Positions 4,274 through 5,800 of a stretch of 5,800 nucleotides of DNA are shown here, piece by piece (the first letter of the stretch is position 1; every line of letters starts with the position of its first letter). The notes under the pieces are model-generated. The model was not told where the DNA came from. It worked only from the letters and a program-made list of their open reading frames with translations, and searched no databases. Origin of the DNA: a bacterium (GTDB lineage: Bacteria > Patescibacteriota > Minisyncoccia > UBA6257 > GWB1-50-10); the NCBI GenBank assembly GCA_021791135.1, contig JAJYXD010000013.1, positions 5,508-11,307 of the forward strand, in the 5' to 3' direction. The position numbers and the translations under genes were made by a program.

Positions 4274-5800
4274 TACCTTTTCGGGAAGCGTGAAACTGAA
4301 CGTACTCCCCTTTCCTTCTTCGCTTTTTTCAAGCTGAATCGTGCCTCCCATGTCCTCGATGAGAAGTTTCGAAATATAGAGCCCGAGCCCCGTACCCTTC
4401 GTAACGCCTCTCGTTATGATGTTCTCCCCCGCCTGCTGGAACTTTTTGAACAAGAACTGTTTTCCCGCTTCTCTGATGCCTACTCCCGTGTCGGCGACCG
4501 ATACCTTCACGGTGCGGTTATTCCCTTTCTCTACCGTAATGGTAACGCTCCCTTTCGGCGTGTAGTTAATGGCGTTTCCCACGAGGTTGAACAAAATCTG
4601 TTTGGTGCGCCCCTGGTCTCCAATTGCAAGAGGGGTGCCGGGAGCTACCTCAAACGAAAGTGCAATACCCTTCTTTGATGCGAGATTTCCGAGTTCGTGC
4701 ATAACCTGCTTCGCCATCGCGGCGAGATTGATGGGCTCCTTTTTAAGTTCGACCCTATGCTGTTCAATATGGGAGACATCCAGAAAATCGTTTACGAGAG
4801 AGATAAGACGAATGCTCGCGTCATGCACGTCGCTTATCATGTCCAGCACTTCTTTTTGTTTGATTTTCGTACCGTAAAAATCCTGAATCATCTCAATATT
4901 CCCTCGGATAGCCGCAAGCGGGGTTCGAAGTTCATGGGAGGCGATAAGGAAGAACTCATCCCTCGTGCGCTCGAGAAGTTTCGCTTCAGTGATGTCCTCA
5001 ATAAGAAGCACATACCCGATAACCTCCTCATGATCGCGCACCATGACGATGGGGGTGAATGCCGCACGAAGGATCTTCTTCATGTACGTCACTTCTTTAA
5101 GTTCGATGACCTTCCGTTCCCGCATACACTCTGCCGCACGAGATTTGAAATTAAGAGCGCCATCGAGTGTGGCGGCCACTGCATCGGATGTCGTATCCAT
5201 TTCCCCCAACTCGAGAATACGATCCACGGCAGAGTTCTTGAGAATAATATGTCCGCGGATATCCGCCAATACGAATCCCAAGGAAAGATTATTGATGGAT
5301 GCGAGAAGACGCGCTTGTTCCTCGCGGAGCTCCCGAATCGATTCCGTAAGCCGTCCGGTCATGTCGTTGAAACTTCCCGCCAACTGTCCTATCTCGTTAT
5401 TCGATTGAACCGTTATCCTCGTGTCGAGATTCCCTTTATGAATTTCCTCGGCGGCATTCCGAAGATAAATAATCGGCTTCGTAATCCGTTCCGAAAGGAG
5501 CGCTCCGATCACCAACGCCAAAACAAAACTGAAAATCAGAATCAGCAGTGATAATTCGACCATCTGAATAACCAACCCATATGCTTCGGTAATAGGTGAT
5601 TCGACAACCACTGCCCAGTCCGGCGTGCCGAGCGGCGCATACACCGATACTACATACGTATCCAGGATTCCTTTCGATATCTCCGGCCGGGCATCGAAGG
5701 AGCCATTGATAAATTCATTGACTTCCTGAAGACGCGCAAGATTATCTCTCTTTAACACGCGACTCACGTCGCCGAACGCGATAAGATTTCCCGCACGATC
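4271..5800 (-). CDS. Cache-HAMP-PAS sensor histidine kinase, 5' end outside window
   Basis: The frame is open to the window edge, so the N-terminus (probably a first membrane helix and most of the sensor) is missing; 509 residues are visible. The GTG at 5765-5767 is not the true start, because the upstream residues (DRAGNLIAFGD) already fit the sensor domain. Order: the end of an extracytoplasmic Cache domain (DTYVVSVYAPLGTPDWAVVV, ESPITEAYG); a membrane helix (about nt 5575-5494); HAMP (ITKPIIYLRNAAEEIHKGNL...NEIGQLAGSFNDM); PAS (about nt 5293-4970, GFVLADIRGHIILKNSAVDR to LLIEDITEAK); HisKA with the phosphoacceptor in SHELRTP (His codon 4934-4936); and a complete HATPase with N-box NLVGNAINY, G1 VADTGVGI, F-box KKFQQ and G2 GTGLGLYIS. 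It should sense a small extracytoplasmic ligand, autophosphorylate, and pass phosphate to the two receivers 16 nt and about 400 nt downstream. The ligand cannot be inferred. The gene looks intact throughout the window. Confidence 0.93.
   Translation of the reverse strand, partial: DRAGNLIAFGDVSRVLKRDNLARLQEVNEFINGSFDARPEISKGILDTYVVSVYAPLGTPDWAVVVESPITEAYGLVIQMVELSLLILIFSFVLALVIGALLSERITKPIIYLRNAAEEIHKGNLDTRITVQSNNEIGQLAGSFNDMTGRLTESIRELREEQARLLASINNLSLGFVLADIRGHIILKNSAVDRILELGEMDTTSDAVAATLDGALNFKSRAAECMRERKVIELKEVTYMKKILRAAFTPIVMVRDHEEVIGYVLLIEDITEAKLLERTRDEFFLIASHELRTPLAAIRGNIEMIQDFYGTKIKQKEVLDMISDVHDASIRLISLVNDFLDVSHIEQHRVELKKEPINLAAMAKQVMHELGNLASKKGIALSFEVAPGTPLAIGDQGRTKQILFNLVGNAINYTPKGSVTITVEKGNNRTVKVSVADTGVGIREAGKQFLFKKFQQAGENIITRGVTKGTGLGLYISKLLIEDMGGTIQLEKSEEGKGSTFSFTLPEKV

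Noticed and set aside
4255..4332. Longer N-terminus for the first receiver (start at 4332)
   Set aside because: The extra 26 residues are basic, lie over the 3' end of the kinase gene and precede the natural receiver start MEGKKKILLVEDD. No SD supports them.
4697..5551. Long open frame (284 codons) on the plus strand
   Set aside because: It lies antisense to the Cache-HAMP-PAS kinase. Its translation has no domain or motif, and the kinase on the other strand has every expected motif.
1..5800. CRISPR array, tRNA/rRNA gene, insertion sequence or attachment site
   Set aside because: I found no regularly spaced repeats, no cloverleaf or rRNA-like sequence, no transposase or integrase motif, and no terminal inverted repeats in either strand.

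Overview
The window looks like a stretch of a bacterial chromosome, most likely from a Candidate Phyla Radiation / Patescibacteria (Parcubacteria-like) genome. This is inferred from the protein style: short zinc-ribbon membrane proteins, FtsX-like permeases, 7TM histidine kinases, stand-alone CheY-like receivers, compact spacing, and starts that often lack a Shine-Dalgarno (SD) site. Base composition is near 50% GC by eye. TGA is used as a normal stop (for example the sensor kinase ending at 4271), so the standard bacterial code applies. I see no tRNA, rRNA, CRISPR array, transposase or origin.

Plus strand, 1-3560. First comes the 3' part of a zinc-ribbon protein with two membrane helices (2-316), followed by a strong hairpin (330-354). 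Next are a 63-residue one-helix membrane protein (384-575) and an ABC-transporter (MacB/FtsX-type) permease beginning at 635. The permease is interrupted by an in-frame TGA at 986 and ends at 1216, long before its C-terminal membrane domain. An unrecognised acidic ORF (1213-1488) overlaps its stop. After a degenerate terminator and an extended -10 promoter comes a large sensor kinase (1579 to about 3466) with a 7TM-type sensor, GAF, HisKA and HATPase domains. This kinase looks damaged. A one-base frameshift near 2458 separates the membrane part from the signalling part. The GAF domain looks short. The ATPase domain lacks its N-box and first glycine box (junction near 3261-3275). A probable lost A in the A-run at 3454-3459 changes the C-terminus.

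Minus strand, 5800-3469. A tight, intact operon encodes a Cache-HAMP-PAS-HisKA-HATPase kinase (its 5' end lies beyond the window), then two single-domain CheY-like receivers 16 nt and 6 nt downstream. All phosphotransfer residues are present. This block converges tail-to-tail on the damaged kinase.

Together, 1579-5800 is a signalling cluster. The intact minus-strand kinase probably phosphorylates one or both receivers. Neither receiver has a DNA-binding domain, so output is probably through protein contact. Whether the plus-strand lesions are true gene decay or errors in the assembled sequence cannot be settled from the sequence alone.
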